From Kosakonia arachidis (GTDB taxonomy: Bacteria > Pseudomonadota > Gammaproteobacteria > Enterobacterales > Enterobacteriaceae): a stretch of DNA of 64,000 nucleotides. Position numbers and translations under genes: made by a program. Where the stretch lies: NCBI RefSeq assembly GCF_900116535.1, contig NZ_FPAU01000002.1:345301-409300 (forward strand), read 5' to 3'. The notes under the pieces are model-generated. The model ran no database searches. It had not been told where the DNA came from and was given only the letters and a program-made list of their open reading frames with translations. This document shows, one piece after another, positions 11,323 to 21,177 of the stretch (the first letter of the stretch is position 1; each line of letters starts with the position of its first letter).

Positions 11323-12069
11323 ATGAATAAATTAAAAAATAAAGTTGCCATCATCACAGGTGCATCCAAAGGCATTGGTGCCGGGATTGCCTACCAACTG
11401 GCGGCGGAGGGGGCGAAGGTTATTGCCAACTACGCAACCAATAAAACCTGTGCGGACAGCGTAGTTGCGGACATCGAAGCCGCTGGCGGACAAGCCGTGG
11501 CGATCGAGGCAGACGTTACCGACAAGCGCGAGGTTGAGGCGTTGGTCAGTTCGGCGATTGAACATTTTGGGCAGCTGGACATTGTGGTGAATAACTCAGG
11601 GATTTATCAGTTCGCTCGGATCGAAGAAACCACAGAAGCACTGTACCGCAAGCAGTTCGACATCAATGTGCCTGGCCCATCGCTGGTCTCTGCCGCCGCC
11701 GTGCCGCATTTGGAGAAAGGCGGGAGCATCATCAACATCAGTTCGTTCGTCAAACGCGTATTTATGCCAGAGAGCGCCATTTATAGCGGCTCCAAAGGTG
11801 CGATTGACGCCATTACCGGCGTACTCGCGCGGGAGCCTGGTCCGTGCGGCATCAGTGTTAACGCCGTTAACCCTGGCCTAATCGAAACTGAAGGCACGCA
11901 TGCTACCGGGGCGATAGGCTCAGGCTTCCAGACCTGGAACGAAGCGCAGACGCCGCTTGGTCGTATTGGTCAGGTACAGGATATCGCGCCGATAGTCTCT
12001 TACCTTGCATCAGACGACGCAGGTTGGGTGACCGGCGAGGCCATTATAGCGTCTGGCGGCATGCGCTAA
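11323..12069 (+). CDS. Short-chain dehydrogenase/reductase (SDR), substrate unknown
   Basis: A 248-residue classical SDR that should use NAD(H) or NADP(H). The cofactor motif is TGASKGIG at residues 13-20. The structural NNAG motif is NNSG, the active-site Asn sits in FDINVPG, the catalytic Ser in NISSF, and the YxxxK pair in IYSGSKGA. The C-terminal VTGEAIIASGGMR is typical of the glucose dehydrogenase/3-oxoacyl-ACP reductase-like group. It is not the SDR YgfF that follows bglA in K-12. An MFS exporter gene follows 151 bp downstream and a LysR gene is divergent, so it may act on the compound that is exported. Confidence 0.88.
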   Translation: MNKLKNKVAIITGASKGIGAGIAYQLAAEGAKVIANYATNKTCADSVVADIEAAGGQAVAIEADVTDKREVEALVSSAIEHFGQLDIVVNNSGIYQFARIEETTEALYRKQFDINVPGPSLVSAAAVPHLEKGGSIINISSFVKRVFMPESAIYSGSKGAIDAITGVLAREPGPCGISVNAVNPGLIETEGTHATGAIGSGFQTWNEAQTPLGRIGQVQDIAPIVSYLASDDAGWVTGEAIIASGGMR

Positions 12070-12220
12070 CGCGCCGCAATTCAATAAAGGCTGCGCGGGC
12101 GTTTGGTCTGGCAGTTTGCATGTAGGAGAGATCCGGGGATACCCCGCACACCTGAACCCACATGTTTCATTTGATACCTATTTTGCTTGATTGGGAACCA
12201 CAGGGTTTCCGGGAGGGTCT

Positions 12221-13672
12221 ATGTCGGCACATAACATGACGCAAGCTGAACCTCGCCGCTGGGCAATGTTCATAATTTTACTGGTGGGAGCCTTTCTGCC
12301 ACCGCTCGATTTTTTTATCGTTAATGTGGCGCTCCCGTCAATCCAGAGCGATTTAGCCTCTTCGTCTTCCGCGGAGCAACTGGTTATCTCATCGTATGCC
12401 GCCGTGTATGCAACCACGTTAATCACCGGTGGGCGGCTGGGTGATCTGTATGGTCGTGGCAGGATGTTTTTCCTTGGGCTGATTGGTTTTGCGGCTGCAT
12501 CACTATTGTGCGGGATCGCCGGATCGCCGTGGGTGTTGATTGTCGGGCGCGCACTCCAGGGCGCTTCGGCCGCCGTCATGGCACCGCAGGCCCTCGCATC
12601 CGTGCAGGCCATCTTCCCTGAAACAGAGAAGCCGTTAGCGCTGGGGTTATATGGCGCCGTGTTTGGCCTTGCTTCCGTTATCGGACAGGCGCTGGGCGGT
12701 ATCCTGATTACATTGAATCCGTTCAACCTCGGATGGCGGGCCATTTTTCTTGTTAATCTGCCAGTGGCGCTTCTGGTCATTGTTTTTGGTATTCCATTGC
12801 TGAAAGAGACACGGGCGCCACATGCCCGTAAACTTGATCCCGGCGGCATGCTGCTGGCAACAGCAACGCTGAGCGCACTGATTATTCCGTTGATTGAAGG
12901 CCGTGAGACAGGCTGGCCCTGGTGGACGTGGCTGTTATTCCTTGCAGCTCCGCTGCTGGCCTCGCTTTTATGGCGTTATGAAATATACCTCAACCGTCAT
13001 GGTGGCTCACCGCTGCTGGATCCTGTCGCGTTATGTGCACCGGGGCTGGGTTGCGGACTGGCGATCGCGCTGTTGTTCTATTCCCTCGCCGCATTCTTTT
13101 TATTGTTTTCGGTTTATCTGCAAAGCGCACTGCATGTCGATGCGCTAACAGCTGGCCTGATTTTTCTGCCTTTTGGTGCCGGTTTTCTGATTGGGCCGTT
13201 GCTCACACCGTACCTGCGGCGTTTTGCCGGAAATTACCTGAGCACGATCGGGATGGGATGCGAAACCGTCGGGTTAGCAGGACTGGCATGGCTGGTGGCC
13301 ACAACAGCGACGGGCACGAATCCGGCAATGACGCTACTCGCCGCGCTGCTGTTTATCACCGGTTTTGGCCAGGGCCTGGCGATGCCAATGCTGATGCGCA
13401 TGCTAACAGGCCGCGTCGCACCGGAATTTGCAGGCATGATTGCCGGCATCACCAGCTCGGCTTTGCAAGTCAGCACCGCACTCAGTGTCGCAGTGATGGG
13501 CGGCATTTTTTACAGCATTGTAGGCGACAGCCATAGCGCGACGGATATCACCCATGCGTTTGTCGTCGCAGTCCTGACAATGGCGTGCTGCCTCGCCGCG
13601 GGAGCAGGGCTAAGTATCAGGCTTATCCGACAACCTGTTGGGTTACCGCCAGTGCCGAAGGGTTTTCCCTGA
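12221..13672 (+). CDS. MFS drug:H+ antiporter of the DHA2 (EmrB/QacA) type
   Basis: A 483-residue transporter with about 14 predicted membrane segments. The DHA2 pattern is seen at the start (GAFLPPLDFFIVNVALPSI), with motif A as GGRLGDLYGRGR near residue 70 and the motif B region RALQGASAAVMAP near 105. Such proteins export drugs, dyes or metabolites using the proton gradient. I chose the ATG at 12221, preceded by GGGAGGG, over a TTG at 12191 whose extra ten residues look untypical. It probably belongs with the upstream dehydrogenase and LysR genes. Substrate unknown. K-12 has no transporter between bglA and gcvP. Confidence 0.88.
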   Translation: MSAHNMTQAEPRRWAMFIILLVGAFLPPLDFFIVNVALPSIQSDLASSSSAEQLVISSYAAVYATTLITGGRLGDLYGRGRMFFLGLIGFAAASLLCGIAGSPWVLIVGRALQGASAAVMAPQALASVQAIFPETEKPLALGLYGAVFGLASVIGQALGGILITLNPFNLGWRAIFLVNLPVALLVIVFGIPLLKETRAPHARKLDPGGMLLATATLSALIIPLIEGRETGWPWWTWLLFLAAPLLASLLWRYEIYLNRHGGSPLLDPVALCAPGLGCGLAIALLFYSLAAFFLLFSVYLQSALHVDALTAGLIFLPFGAGFLIGPLLTPYLRRFAGNYLSTIGMGCETVGLAGLAWLVATTATGTNPAMTLLAALLFITGFGQGLAMPMLMRMLTGRVAPEFAGMIAGITSSALQVSTALSVAVMGGIFYSIVGDSHSATDITHAFVVAVLTMACCLAAGAGLSIRLIRQPVGLPPVPKGFP

Positions 13673-13811
13673 GCTGTTGAAATTGCACTGCTGTTGCAGA
13701 GGAAGGCGTAACGAGCACCGCAGTCTGTGAATCATGGAAAACATTCAGCGGCCCCTTACCCGATCTACCGCGGTGCCATATCCATAACTATTGCAATCGT
13801 CACGGTTCCCC

Positions 13812-13842
13812 AAAAGAAAAGGGCGCTGAAGCGCCCCTAAAA
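13812..13842 (-). terminator. Intrinsic terminator of the gcvTHP operon
   Basis: On the minus strand GGGCGC-TTCA-GCGCCC is followed by TTTTCTTTT, about 20 bp after the gcvP stop codon. Stem at 13821-13836. Confidence 0.85.
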
Positions 13843-13860
13843 AATAGTTGAATCAGTGAA

Positions 13861-16734
13861 TTACTGATATTCGCTCATCGGTACACAGGAGCAGAATAGG
13901 TTACGGTCGCCGTAGACATCATCCAGACGTTTGACGGTTGGCCAGTATTTGTTTGCGAAGCCTGCAGGGAACACGGCCAGTTCACGGGTATAAGCGTGGT
14001 TCCACTCCGCCACCAGTTCATCCTGCGTGTGCGGCGCGTTCACCAGCGGATTATCTTCCAGCGTCCATTCGCCCTGCTTCACGCGGTCGATTTCGCCACG
14101 GATCGCCAACATCGCATCGATAAAACGATCCAGTTCGACTTTGCTTTCCGATTCTGTCGGTTCCACCATCAACGTTCCGGCAACCGGGAAGGACATAGTC
14201 GGTGCATGGAAACCATAGTCTATCAAGCGTTTAGCGATATCCAGCTCACTAATCCCGGTTTCTTCTTTCAACGGACGAATATCGAGAATACATTCATGTG
14301 CAACACGGCCATCACGACCAGTATACAACACCGGGAACGCGTCTTTCAGACGGCTGGCGATGTAGTTAGCATTGAGGATCGCCACCTGGCTGGCCTGTTT
14401 CAGCCCCTCCGCGCCCATCATGCGGATGTACATCCAGCTGATCGGCAGAATCGACGCACTACCAAACGGTGCGGCAGAAACCGCTCCCTGGCGCGTCAAC
14501 ATGCCTTCGATTTGCACCACGCTATGCCCCGGAACAAACGGTGCCAGATGTGCTTTCACGCCGATCGGCCCCATCCCCGGACCGCCACCGCCGTGCGGAA
14601 TACAGAACGTTTTATGCAGATTAAGGTGGGAAACATCCGCGCCGATAAAACCCGGCGAAGTTATGCCTACCTGGGCGTTCATATTTGCGCCATCGAGGTA
14701 AACCTGACCACCAAACTGATGCACCACTTCGCACACTTCACGGATCGTCTCTTCATATACACCGTGAGTGGACGGATAGGTCACCATAATGCAGGAGAGG
14801 TTATCACCCGCCAGTCTGGCTTTAGCGCGCAGATCGGCAAGGTCGATGTTGCCGTTTTTATCGCAGGCAACGACCACCACCTGCATCCCCGCCATCTGCG
14901 CCGACGCCGGATTAGTGCCGTGCGCGGAACTTGGGATCAGACAGATATCACGGTGCCCTTCGTTGCGGCTTTCGTGGTAGCGGCGAATGGCCAGCAGACC
15001 TGCGTATTCCCCCTGCGCGCCGGAGTTCGGCTGCATGCAGAGCGCATCGTAACCGGTGAGCTTGACCAGCCACTCAGAAAGCTGAGTAATCAGCTGATGA
15101 TAACCTTCAGCCTGTTCCGGCGGGCAGAAAGGATGCAGTTCCGCGAACTCCGGCCAGGTGATTGGGATCATTTCGGCTGCCGCGTTCAGTTTCATGGTGC
15201 AGGAGCCCAGCGGGATCATCGCCTGATTCAGCGCCAGATCTTTGCGTTCCAGAGAGTGCATATAACGCATCATCTCAGTTTCGCTGTGATAACGGTTGAA
15301 TACCGGATGTGTCAGGAACGCATCATCGCGCAGCATCCCCTGCGGAATGGAGCGGCTATCGAGCGCAACATCTTTGTCCAGTGCATCAATATCCAGACCA
15401 TGATTATCGCCCAGCAGAACACCAAACAGCGCCAGAACATCTTCGCGAGTAGTCGTTTCGTCCAGCGTAATACCAACCGCGTTCAGAATGTCGCTGCGCA
15501 GGTTGATCTCCTGTGCCTGCGCGCGCGCCAGCACGGCGGCTTTATCCACGACCTCAACGCATAGCGTATCGAAGTAGTGTGCGTGACGGAGTTTCAGTCC
15601 TTTATGCTGCAAACCGGTAGCGAGAATGTCGGCCAGCCGGTGAATACGGCCCGCAATGCGTTTCAGCCCTTGCGGGCCGTGGAACACTGCATACAGGCTG
15701 GCAATATTCGCCAGCAGAACCTGTGAAGTACAGATGTTGGAGTTGGCTTTCTCACGACGGATATGCTGTTCACGAGTCTGCATCGCCATGCGCAGCGCAG
15801 TGTTACCGGCCGCGTCTTTGGAAACCCCGATAATGCGCCCAGGCATTGAGCGTTTGAATTCATCTTTTGCAGCAAAGAACGCAGCGTGTGGACCGCCGTA
15901 TCCCATGGGCACGCCGAAACGCTGAGCGGATCCAAACACGATGTCGGCACCCTGCTTGCCCGGCGACGTCAACTGCACCAGCGCCATAAAATCGGCAGCG
16001 ACGCTGACCACGATTTTGCGGGCTTTCAGCTTAGCAATCAGCGTGCTGTAATTGTGTACTTCACCGGTGGTTCCAATCTGTTGCAGCAGAGCACCGAAGA
16101 CATCCTGGTGATCCAGCGCTTTGTCAGCCGCATCAACAATCACGTCAAAACCGAAGGTTTTAGCACGCGTACGCACGACGTCCAGCGTTTGCGGGTGTAC
16201 ATCATCCGCAACGAAGAAGCGGTTAGCACCTTTCAGTTTGCTCACACGCTTCGCCATCGCCATCGATTCAGCGGCGGCGGTCGCTTCATCCAGAAGGGAA
16301 GCGGAGGCGATATCCAGGCCAGTCAAATCCAGCGTCACCTGCTGAAAGTTAAGCAGCGCTTCCAGGCGTCCTTGCGACACTTCCGGCTGATATGGCGTAT
16401 ACGCGGTGTACCAGCCTGGATTTTCCAGCATGTTACGCAGAATCACCGGCGGTAACTGCACTGCGGTGTAGCCCATGCCAATGTAAGACTTAAAGCGCTT
16501 GTTGCGGCCCGCGATGGCTTTCAGTTCGGCAAGCGCGGCAAATTCGGTGGTAGCTTCACCTACCTGAGGCGGCATGGCGAGCTGAATATCTTTCGGTACG
16601 ATCTGCGCAATCAGGGCATTAAGCGAATCTGCCCCTACGGTGTTCAGCATCTCCTGCTGTTGCGATGCGTCCGGGCCAATATGCCTGCCGATAAATGCGG
16701 CGCGATTTTCAAGCTGACTTAACGTCTGAGTCAT
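13861..16734 (-). CDS. gcvP: Glycine dehydrogenase (decarboxylating), P-protein GcvP
   Basis: The pyridoxal-phosphate P-protein decarboxylates glycine and passes the aminomethyl group to the lipoyl arm of GcvH. It has 957 residues, exactly the E. coli length. The PLP lysine is in the [18 protein letters not shown] motif near residue 705, and the glycine-rich loop that follows is intact. The single-chain form fuses N- and C-terminal halves that are separate subunits in many Gram-positives. I chose the ATG at 16734 ([10 protein letters not shown]) over an in-frame ATG at 16767. Last gene of gcvT-gcvH-gcvP. Confidence 0.98.
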   Translation of the reverse strand: MTQTLSQLENRAAFIGRHIGPDASQQQEMLNTVGADSLNALIAQIVPKDIQLAMPPQVGEATTEFAALAELKAIAGRNKRFKSYIGMGYTAVQLPPVILRNMLENPGWYTAYTPYQPEVSQGRLEALLNFQQVTLDLTGLDIASASLLDEATAAAESMAMAKRVSKLKGANRFFVADDVHPQTLDVVRTRAKTFGFDVIVDAADKALDHQDVFGALLQQIGTTGEVHNYSTLIAKLKARKIVVSVAADFMALVQLTSPGKQGADIVFGSAQRFGVPMGYGGPHAAFFAAKDEFKRSMPGRIIGVSKDAAGNTALRMAMQTREQHIRREKANSNICTSQVLLANIASLYAVFHGPQGLKRIAGRIHRLADILATGLQHKGLKLRHAHYFDTLCVEVVDKAAVLARAQAQEINLRSDILNAVGITLDETTTREDVLALFGVLLGDNHGLDIDALDKDVALDSRSIPQGMLRDDAFLTHPVFNRYHSETEMMRYMHSLERKDLALNQAMIPLGSCTMKLNAAAEMIPITWPEFAELHPFCPPEQAEGYHQLITQLSEWLVKLTGYDALCMQPNSGAQGEYAGLLAIRRYHESRNEGHRDICLIPSSAHGTNPASAQMAGMQVVVVACDKNGNIDLADLRAKARLAGDNLSCIMVTYPSTHGVYEETIREVCEVVHQFGGQVYLDGANMNAQVGITSPGFIGADVSHLNLHKTFCIPHGGGGPGMGPIGVKAHLAPFVPGHSVVQIEGMLTRQGAVSAAPFGSASILPISWMYIRMMGAEGLKQASQVAILNANYIASRLKDAFPVLYTGRDGRVAHECILDIRPLKEETGISELDIAKRLIDYGFHAPTMSFPVAGTLMVEPTESESKVELDRFIDAMLAIRGEIDRVKQGEWTLEDNPLVNAPHTQDELVAEWNHAYTRELAVFPAGFANKYWPTVKRLDDVYGDRNLFCSCVPMSEYQ

Positions 16735-16801
16735 GAGCGATGGTTCCTGAAACGTGCGGTGAATCATATTCGGAAATTATCTGAATACGCCAAAGCATTC
16801 G

Positions 16802-16830
16802 CGTTGCAGGAAGCCAACTCGCCTGCAACG
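16802..16830 (-). repeat. Hairpin between gcvH and gcvP
   Basis: Perfect 9-bp arms CGTTGCAGG (16802-16810) and CCTGCAACG (16822-16830) lie in the 113-bp gcvH-gcvP gap. There is no T-tract, so this is more likely an mRNA-stability or attenuating stem than a full terminator. Confidence 0.55.
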
Positions 16831-16847
16831 TGAAGGATGACGCGTAT

Positions 16848-17237
16848 TTACTCGTCTTCTAACAGTGCGGCGTATGCCGTTGCATCCAGCAGCGCAGCAA
16901 CTTCCGATTCGTCATTGGCTTTGATTTTGAATATCCAGCCTTCACCGTACGGCTCGCTATTAACCAGCTCCGGAGAGTCATTCAGCGCATCGTTAACAGC
17001 TATGATTTCACCGCCGATCGGCGCGTAGATATCAGAAGCGGCTTTTACCGATTCGGCAACGGCGCAGTCATCGCCAGCGCTAACGGTTGTGCCCACTTCC
17101 GGCAGGTCGACAAACACCATATCACCCAGCAATTCCTGAGCATGTTCAGTGATGCCAACGGTATAGCTACCATCTACTTCTTTGCGCAGCCATTCGTGTT
17201 CTTTGCTGTATTTCAGTTCGCCCGGTACGTTGCTCAT
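16848..17237 (-). CDS. gcvH: Glycine cleavage system H protein
   Basis: A 129-residue lipoyl carrier that shuttles the aminomethyl group from GcvP to GcvT. The lipoylated Lys lies in [16 protein letters not shown] (near residue 65), and the conserved C-terminal EGWIFKIK segment is present. It follows gcvT with a 26-bp gap and precedes gcvP. Length and sequence match the E. coli protein. Confidence 0.97.
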   Translation of the reverse strand: MSNVPGELKYSKEHEWLRKEVDGSYTVGITEHAQELLGDMVFVDLPEVGTTVSAGDDCAVAESVKAASDIYAPIGGEIIAVNDALNDSPELVNSEPYGEGWIFKIKANDESEVAALLDATAYAALLEDE

Positions 17238-17263
17238 CTCATTCTCTCCAGATAAAAATTACG

Positions 17264-18358
17264 TTACGCGACAGCTTTGCCGTTGCGCACAAAAACAGGT
17301 TTGGTCACTTTGACCGGCATTTCGCGGTTACGGATCTGCACAATTGCCGTTTCGCCAATCCCCGCCGGAACGCGTGCCAGTGCAATACTGTAACCAAGCG
17401 TCGGCGAGAAGGTCCCGCTGGTGATCACACCTTTTTGCACGTTGCCGTGCGCGTCAGTAAAGTGCACCGGTAACTCATTACGCAGCACACCTTTTTCCGT
17501 CATTACCAGGCCAACCAGCTGTTCAGTGCCTTTTTCGCGCTGTTGCTCCAGCGCTTCGCGGCCAATGAACTGGCGCTCCTGCGGTTCCCAGGCAATGGTC
17601 CAGCCCATATTGGCAGCCAGCGGAGAGATGCTTTCATCCATCTCCTGGCCATACAGATTCATGCCCGCTTCCAGGCGCAGCGTATCGCGCGCGCCGAGTC
17701 CACAAGGTTTTACGCCCGCGTTCAGCAGATCCTGCCAAAAATTGACGGCTTTTTCGTTCGGCAAAGCAATCTCGTAACCCGCTTCACCGGTATAGCCCGT
17801 GGTCGCGATAAACAGGTCGCCTGCTTCTACGCCAAAGAACGGTTTCATTCCCTCAACCGCTCTGCGCTGCGCATCAGTAAACAGGGTGGTGGCTTTCGCC
17901 TGCGCGTTTGGCCCTTGAATCGCGATCAGCGACAGATCGTCACGGACGGTGATCTCAATGGCAAAAGGTTCGGCGTGTTGGGTGATCCAGGAGAGGTCTT
18001 TTTCGCGGGTAGCGGAGTTTACAACGAGGCGGAAGAAGTCTTCGGTGAAGTAGTAGACGATCAAATCGTCAATCACGCCGCCCGAGGCATTCAGCATACC
18101 GGTGTATAAGGCTTTGCCGGGCTTAGTGAGTTTGGCCACATCGTTCGCCAGCAAATATTGCAGAAACTCCCGGGTGCGACTGCCTTTCAGATCGACGATG
18201 GTCATGTGTGAAACATCGAACATCCCGGCATCGTTGCGCACCGCATGGTGCTCATCAATCTGCGAGCCGTAATGCAACGGCATCATCCAGCCATGGAAAT
18301 CCACCATGCGGGCACCGCATAGCGTGTGTTGTTCATACAAAGGGGTCTGCTGAACCAT
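17264..18358 (-). CDS. gcvT: Aminomethyltransferase (glycine cleavage T protein)
   Basis: A 364-residue tetrahydrofolate-dependent enzyme that releases ammonia from the aminomethyl-lipoyl arm and makes 5,10-methylene-THF. The family's [17 protein letters not shown] motif and [12 protein letters not shown] folate-binding region are intact. First gene of the operon, with a long upstream region carrying control sites. Length equals the E. coli protein. Together with serA in this window it supplies one-carbon units for metK, purines and formyl-THF metabolism. Confidence 0.97.
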   Translation of the reverse strand: MVQQTPLYEQHTLCGARMVDFHGWMMPLHYGSQIDEHHAVRNDAGMFDVSHMTIVDLKGSRTREFLQYLLANDVAKLTKPGKALYTGMLNASGGVIDDLIVYYFTEDFFRLVVNSATREKDLSWITQHAEPFAIEITVRDDLSLIAIQGPNAQAKATTLFTDAQRRAVEGMKPFFGVEAGDLFIATTGYTGEAGYEIALPNEKAVNFWQDLLNAGVKPCGLGARDTLRLEAGMNLYGQEMDESISPLAANMGWTIAWEPQERQFIGREALEQQREKGTEQLVGLVMTEKGVLRNELPVHFTDAHGNVQKGVITSGTFSPTLGYSIALARVPAGIGETAIVQIRNREMPVKVTKPVFVRNGKAVA

Positions 18359-18449
18359 CTTGTCCTCGTTGAATAAGCTGTGCTATCACGTTTTTCGGCG
18401 GCGTTCATTTCGCCAAAACGACCAGCATCAACGGCCATTTCGGACGCCG

Positions 18450-18465
18450 ACGCAAACGTTATCTT
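18450..18465 (-). promoter_or_regulatory. PurR-type operator upstream of gcvT
   Basis: ACGCAAACGTTATCTT matches the PurR consensus (ANGCAANCGNTTNCNT) at all but one defined position. In E. coli the gcv operon is known to be repressed by PurR. The site is about 92-107 bp before the gcvT start codon. Confidence 0.75.
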
Positions 18466-18745
18466 TTGCCTGAACTTAACACCGAAAGCGACACTTAACC
18501 ATAAGAGAAAATGGGCCATCACATTAGCTTATGACCTATTTAGCTAAAAATAGCAAAAGAGTTTTATGCTGAAATTAACCGAAAAACACCCTATAAATCA
18601 TCATTAAATCGACAATATTGCACCCTGTTTCAATATTTCACTCCACGAAAGCATCATTTTTCCCGCAGTGAGAAAAATTACACATGAGTAAATCTAATCC
18701 GAAAAATGAGGTGAAATTAGAATATTTCAAATGAGGCAGAGAGCC

Positions 18746-18767
18746 CCCTTCCCGTTTGCGGGAAGGG
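18746..18767. repeat. Hairpin after ubiI
   Basis: CCCTTCCCG and CGGGAAGGG form a 9-bp stem with a TTTG loop, 13 bp beyond the ubiI stop codon. There is no T-tract on the minus strand, so termination activity is uncertain. Confidence 0.5.
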
Positions 18768-18780
18768 AAATGTGACGGGG

Positions 18781-19983
18781 TTAACGTAGCCACTCTGGAA
18801 GGTCATTCAGGCCGAGCGCCTGGCGCAGCAGTTGTGTTTTTACCCCAGGAAGGGTATCCGCCAGTTTCAGACCAATATCACGCAACAGCTTCTTCGCCGG
18901 GTTCGACCCGGCAAACAGCTCGCGGAAGCCCTGCATTCCGGCCAGCATTAGCGCCGCACTGTGCTTACGGCTGCGCTCGTAGCGACGCAGATAGAGATGC
19001 TGGCCGATATCTTTTCCTTCGCGGCGAAGACGGCGCAGCTCGGTAATCAATTCCGCAACATCCATAAAACCCAGATTCACACCCTGTCCGGCCAACGGAT
19101 GGATAGTATGCGCAGCATCGCCCACCAGCGCCAGACGATGGCCAGCGAAGTGGCGCGCATAGCGGCCGGTTAGCGGATAAACCTGGCGCTCGCTTTCCAC
19201 ACGGCACAGACCAAGACGATTATCAAAGGCCACGCACAGCGCCTGATTGAACGTATCATCGCTAGCCTGTTGAAGCGTTTTCGCTTGATCCGGCGGCAGC
19301 GACCAGACTATTGAGCATAGATGCGGATCGTTCAGCGGCAGGAATGCAAGGATACCGTCGTTATCGAACACCTGCCGCGCTACGGCCTGATGCGGCTCCT
19401 CGGTGCGAATGGTTGCCACCAGCGCATGGTGGTGATAATCCCAGAAAGTTAGCGGAATATCCGCTTTGTTACGCAACCAGGAGTTTGCGCCGTCAGCCCC
19501 AACCACCAGCCGGGCAGTGAGCATCGTGCCATCTTTTAAGGTGAGAAACGCGTCGTTCTCGCCCCAGGCCACCTGCTGTAATTCGGCGGGGGCAATTATA
19601 GTGACATCCTGACACTGCTTAGCTTTATCCCACAGGGCCTGATGAATCACAGCATTTTCAATAATATAGCCAAGATGAGGATAGCCCATGCTTTGGTCGT
19701 CAAAGGTAATACGGCCAAAGCTGTCTTTATCCCACACTTCCATGCCGTGATAGCGCCCCGCGCGATGGGCAATGATGTTTGACCACACGCCAAGATGCGT
19801 CAGAAGTTTTTCGCTGGCGGCGTTAATCGCCGATACGCGCAACGCCGGTGGCGCATCTTCCGCCAGCGGCTGCGGAACATTCTGCTCCAGCACCGCAACC
19901 CGTAAACCGCTCCCTTGCAACCCGCAAGCCAGCGCCAGACCCACCATGCCGCCGCCGACAATCGCAACATCAACATTCTGCAC
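18781..19983 (-). CDS. ubiI: Ubiquinone biosynthesis C5-hydroxylase UbiI
   Basis: A flavoprotein monooxygenase (formerly VisC) that hydroxylates C5 of the 2-octaprenylphenol ring in aerobic ubiquinone synthesis. It has 400 residues as in E. coli. The FAD-binding GGGMVGLALACG is at the N-terminus, and the second FAD motif GDAAHTIHPLAGQG near residue 295 is followed by NLGFMD. It follows its paralogue ubiH with a 15-bp gap in the order ygfB-pepP-ubiH-ubiI, the same arrangement as in E. coli. Confidence 0.96.
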   Translation of the reverse strand: MQNVDVAIVGGGMVGLALACGLQGSGLRVAVLEQNVPQPLAEDAPPALRVSAINAASEKLLTHLGVWSNIIAHRAGRYHGMEVWDKDSFGRITFDDQSMGYPHLGYIIENAVIHQALWDKAKQCQDVTIIAPAELQQVAWGENDAFLTLKDGTMLTARLVVGADGANSWLRNKADIPLTFWDYHHHALVATIRTEEPHQAVARQVFDNDGILAFLPLNDPHLCSIVWSLPPDQAKTLQQASDDTFNQALCVAFDNRLGLCRVESERQVYPLTGRYARHFAGHRLALVGDAAHTIHPLAGQGVNLGFMDVAELITELRRLRREGKDIGQHLYLRRYERSRKHSAALMLAGMQGFRELFAGSNPAKKLLRDIGLKLADTLPGVKTQLLRQALGLNDLPEWLR

Positions 19984-19998
19984 TCTTTGCTCCTTTGA

Positions 19999-21177
19999 TT
20001 AACGGGCCACCCAACCGAGGGTACGCTGCGCCAGCACATCGCGCGCCGGGGTAAATAGTTCCATCGCCATCAGCCCGATATTTCGCCCGACGACAAGCGG
20101 TGCCCAGCGGTTGGCAAACAGATGCACCAGCCCGTCGGTAACCCCTATGGTGGTGTTTTTATCCGCCTGACGCTGATGACGGTAGCGCGTCAGCACCGGA
20201 TAACAGCCGACATCTTTCTGCATAGCCCATGCCTCCGCCAGCGTTTCCGCCAACGTCATCACATCGCGCATGCCGAGGTTAAACCCTTGTCCGGCGATAG
20301 GATGCAGCGTCTGAGCCGCATTGCCGACCAGCACCGCGCGATGAGATATCGGCGACGACGCGTTAGTCAGCGTCAAAGGATAAACGCTGCGTTTTCCGGC
20401 GTGTTCAATACGTCCCAGGCGCCAGCCGAACGCTTTTTGTAGCTCATGGCAAAAACGTTCGTCAGACCAGCCAATCACCTGCTGCTGTTTTTCCAGAGGA
20501 TGACACCACACCAGTGAACAACGATCCTGCGACATGGGCAACATCGCCAGCGGCCCATGCTCGGTGAAACGCTCGAATGCACGTCCCTGATGCGGAACAG
20601 AGGTGGTAACGTTAGCGATGACGGCGGTCTGGTGATAGGAGGTTTTCTGCCAAAGGATGCCCAGTTGCTCGCCCATGCCCGAACGGGAACCGTCCGCCGC
20701 AACCAGCAATTGACCAATAATCAGCTCGCCGTTTTCCAGAGTTACAGATACCTGCTGCTCATCACGGGTAAAACTGCTGACCCGATTGGGGCAATGCAGC
20801 GTCACGCCCGGCGCATTTTGCAGCAGAGTAAATAGCCGCTGGCCGATATCATGCAGTTCAACCACCTGCCCCAACGCATCAAGGTGATAATCCTGCGCAT
20901 CCAGCGTGACAAAACCGGCGTGACCACGATCGCTGACGTGAACGGTCGAAATGGGCGTCGCACAACGCGCTATCGCCTGCCAGATCCCGACGCGCGCAAG
21001 CTGCTGGCACGTGCCTGCCGCCAGCGCAATGGCACGAGCATCAAAACCAGGGTGATGGTGGGAACCGGGCGCGGTGGCCTCCACCAGGTGAACCGGTAAT
21101 TTTCCCCGCGTCAGATGTGAAATGGTCAGCGCGAGCGTCGCACCGACCATGCCGCCGCCAACAATAATCACACTCAT
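19999..21177 (-). CDS. ubiH: 2-octaprenyl-6-methoxyphenol hydroxylase UbiH
   Basis: A flavin-dependent monooxygenase of 392 residues acting in the aerobic ubiquinone pathway, in the same enzyme family as UbiI. It has the dinucleotide motif VGGGMVGATLAL at the start and the motif GNAAQTLHPIAGQGFNLG near residue 290, where Asn replaces the Asp found in UbiI, as in E. coli UbiH. Its ATG overlaps the pepP stop codon by 4 bp (ATGA), so translation is probably coupled. Confidence 0.95.
   Translation of the reverse strand: MSVIIVGGGMVGATLALTISHLTRGKLPVHLVEATAPGSHHHPGFDARAIALAAGTCQQLARVGIWQAIARCATPISTVHVSDRGHAGFVTLDAQDYHLDALGQVVELHDIGQRLFTLLQNAPGVTLHCPNRVSSFTRDEQQVSVTLENGELIIGQLLVAADGSRSGMGEQLGILWQKTSYHQTAVIANVTTSVPHQGRAFERFTEHGPLAMLPMSQDRCSLVWCHPLEKQQQVIGWSDERFCHELQKAFGWRLGRIEHAGKRSVYPLTLTNASSPISHRAVLVGNAAQTLHPIAGQGFNLGMRDVMTLAETLAEAWAMQKDVGCYPVLTRYRHQRQADKNTTIGVTDGLVHLFANRWAPLVVGRNIGLMAMELFTPARDVLAQRTLGWVAR

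Larger units (their letters stand above)
18359..18780 (-). promoter_or_regulatory. gcvTHP control region, AT-rich, with GcvA-type CTAAT motifs
   Basis: This 422-bp stretch has no gene. CTAAT or its complement occurs at 18523-18527, 18694-18698 and 18716-18720; CTAAT is the core reported for GcvA binding in E. coli. Long A/T runs at about 18536-18620 would suit Lrp binding. The CTAAT motif is short, so single hits are weak evidence. A PurR-type box is annotated separately. Confidence 0.5.

Noticed and set aside
13996-15564. A 522-codon plus-strand open frame opposite gcvP
   Set aside because: It is the shadow of the highly conserved gcvP coding strand, with no ribosome site and no recognisable domain.
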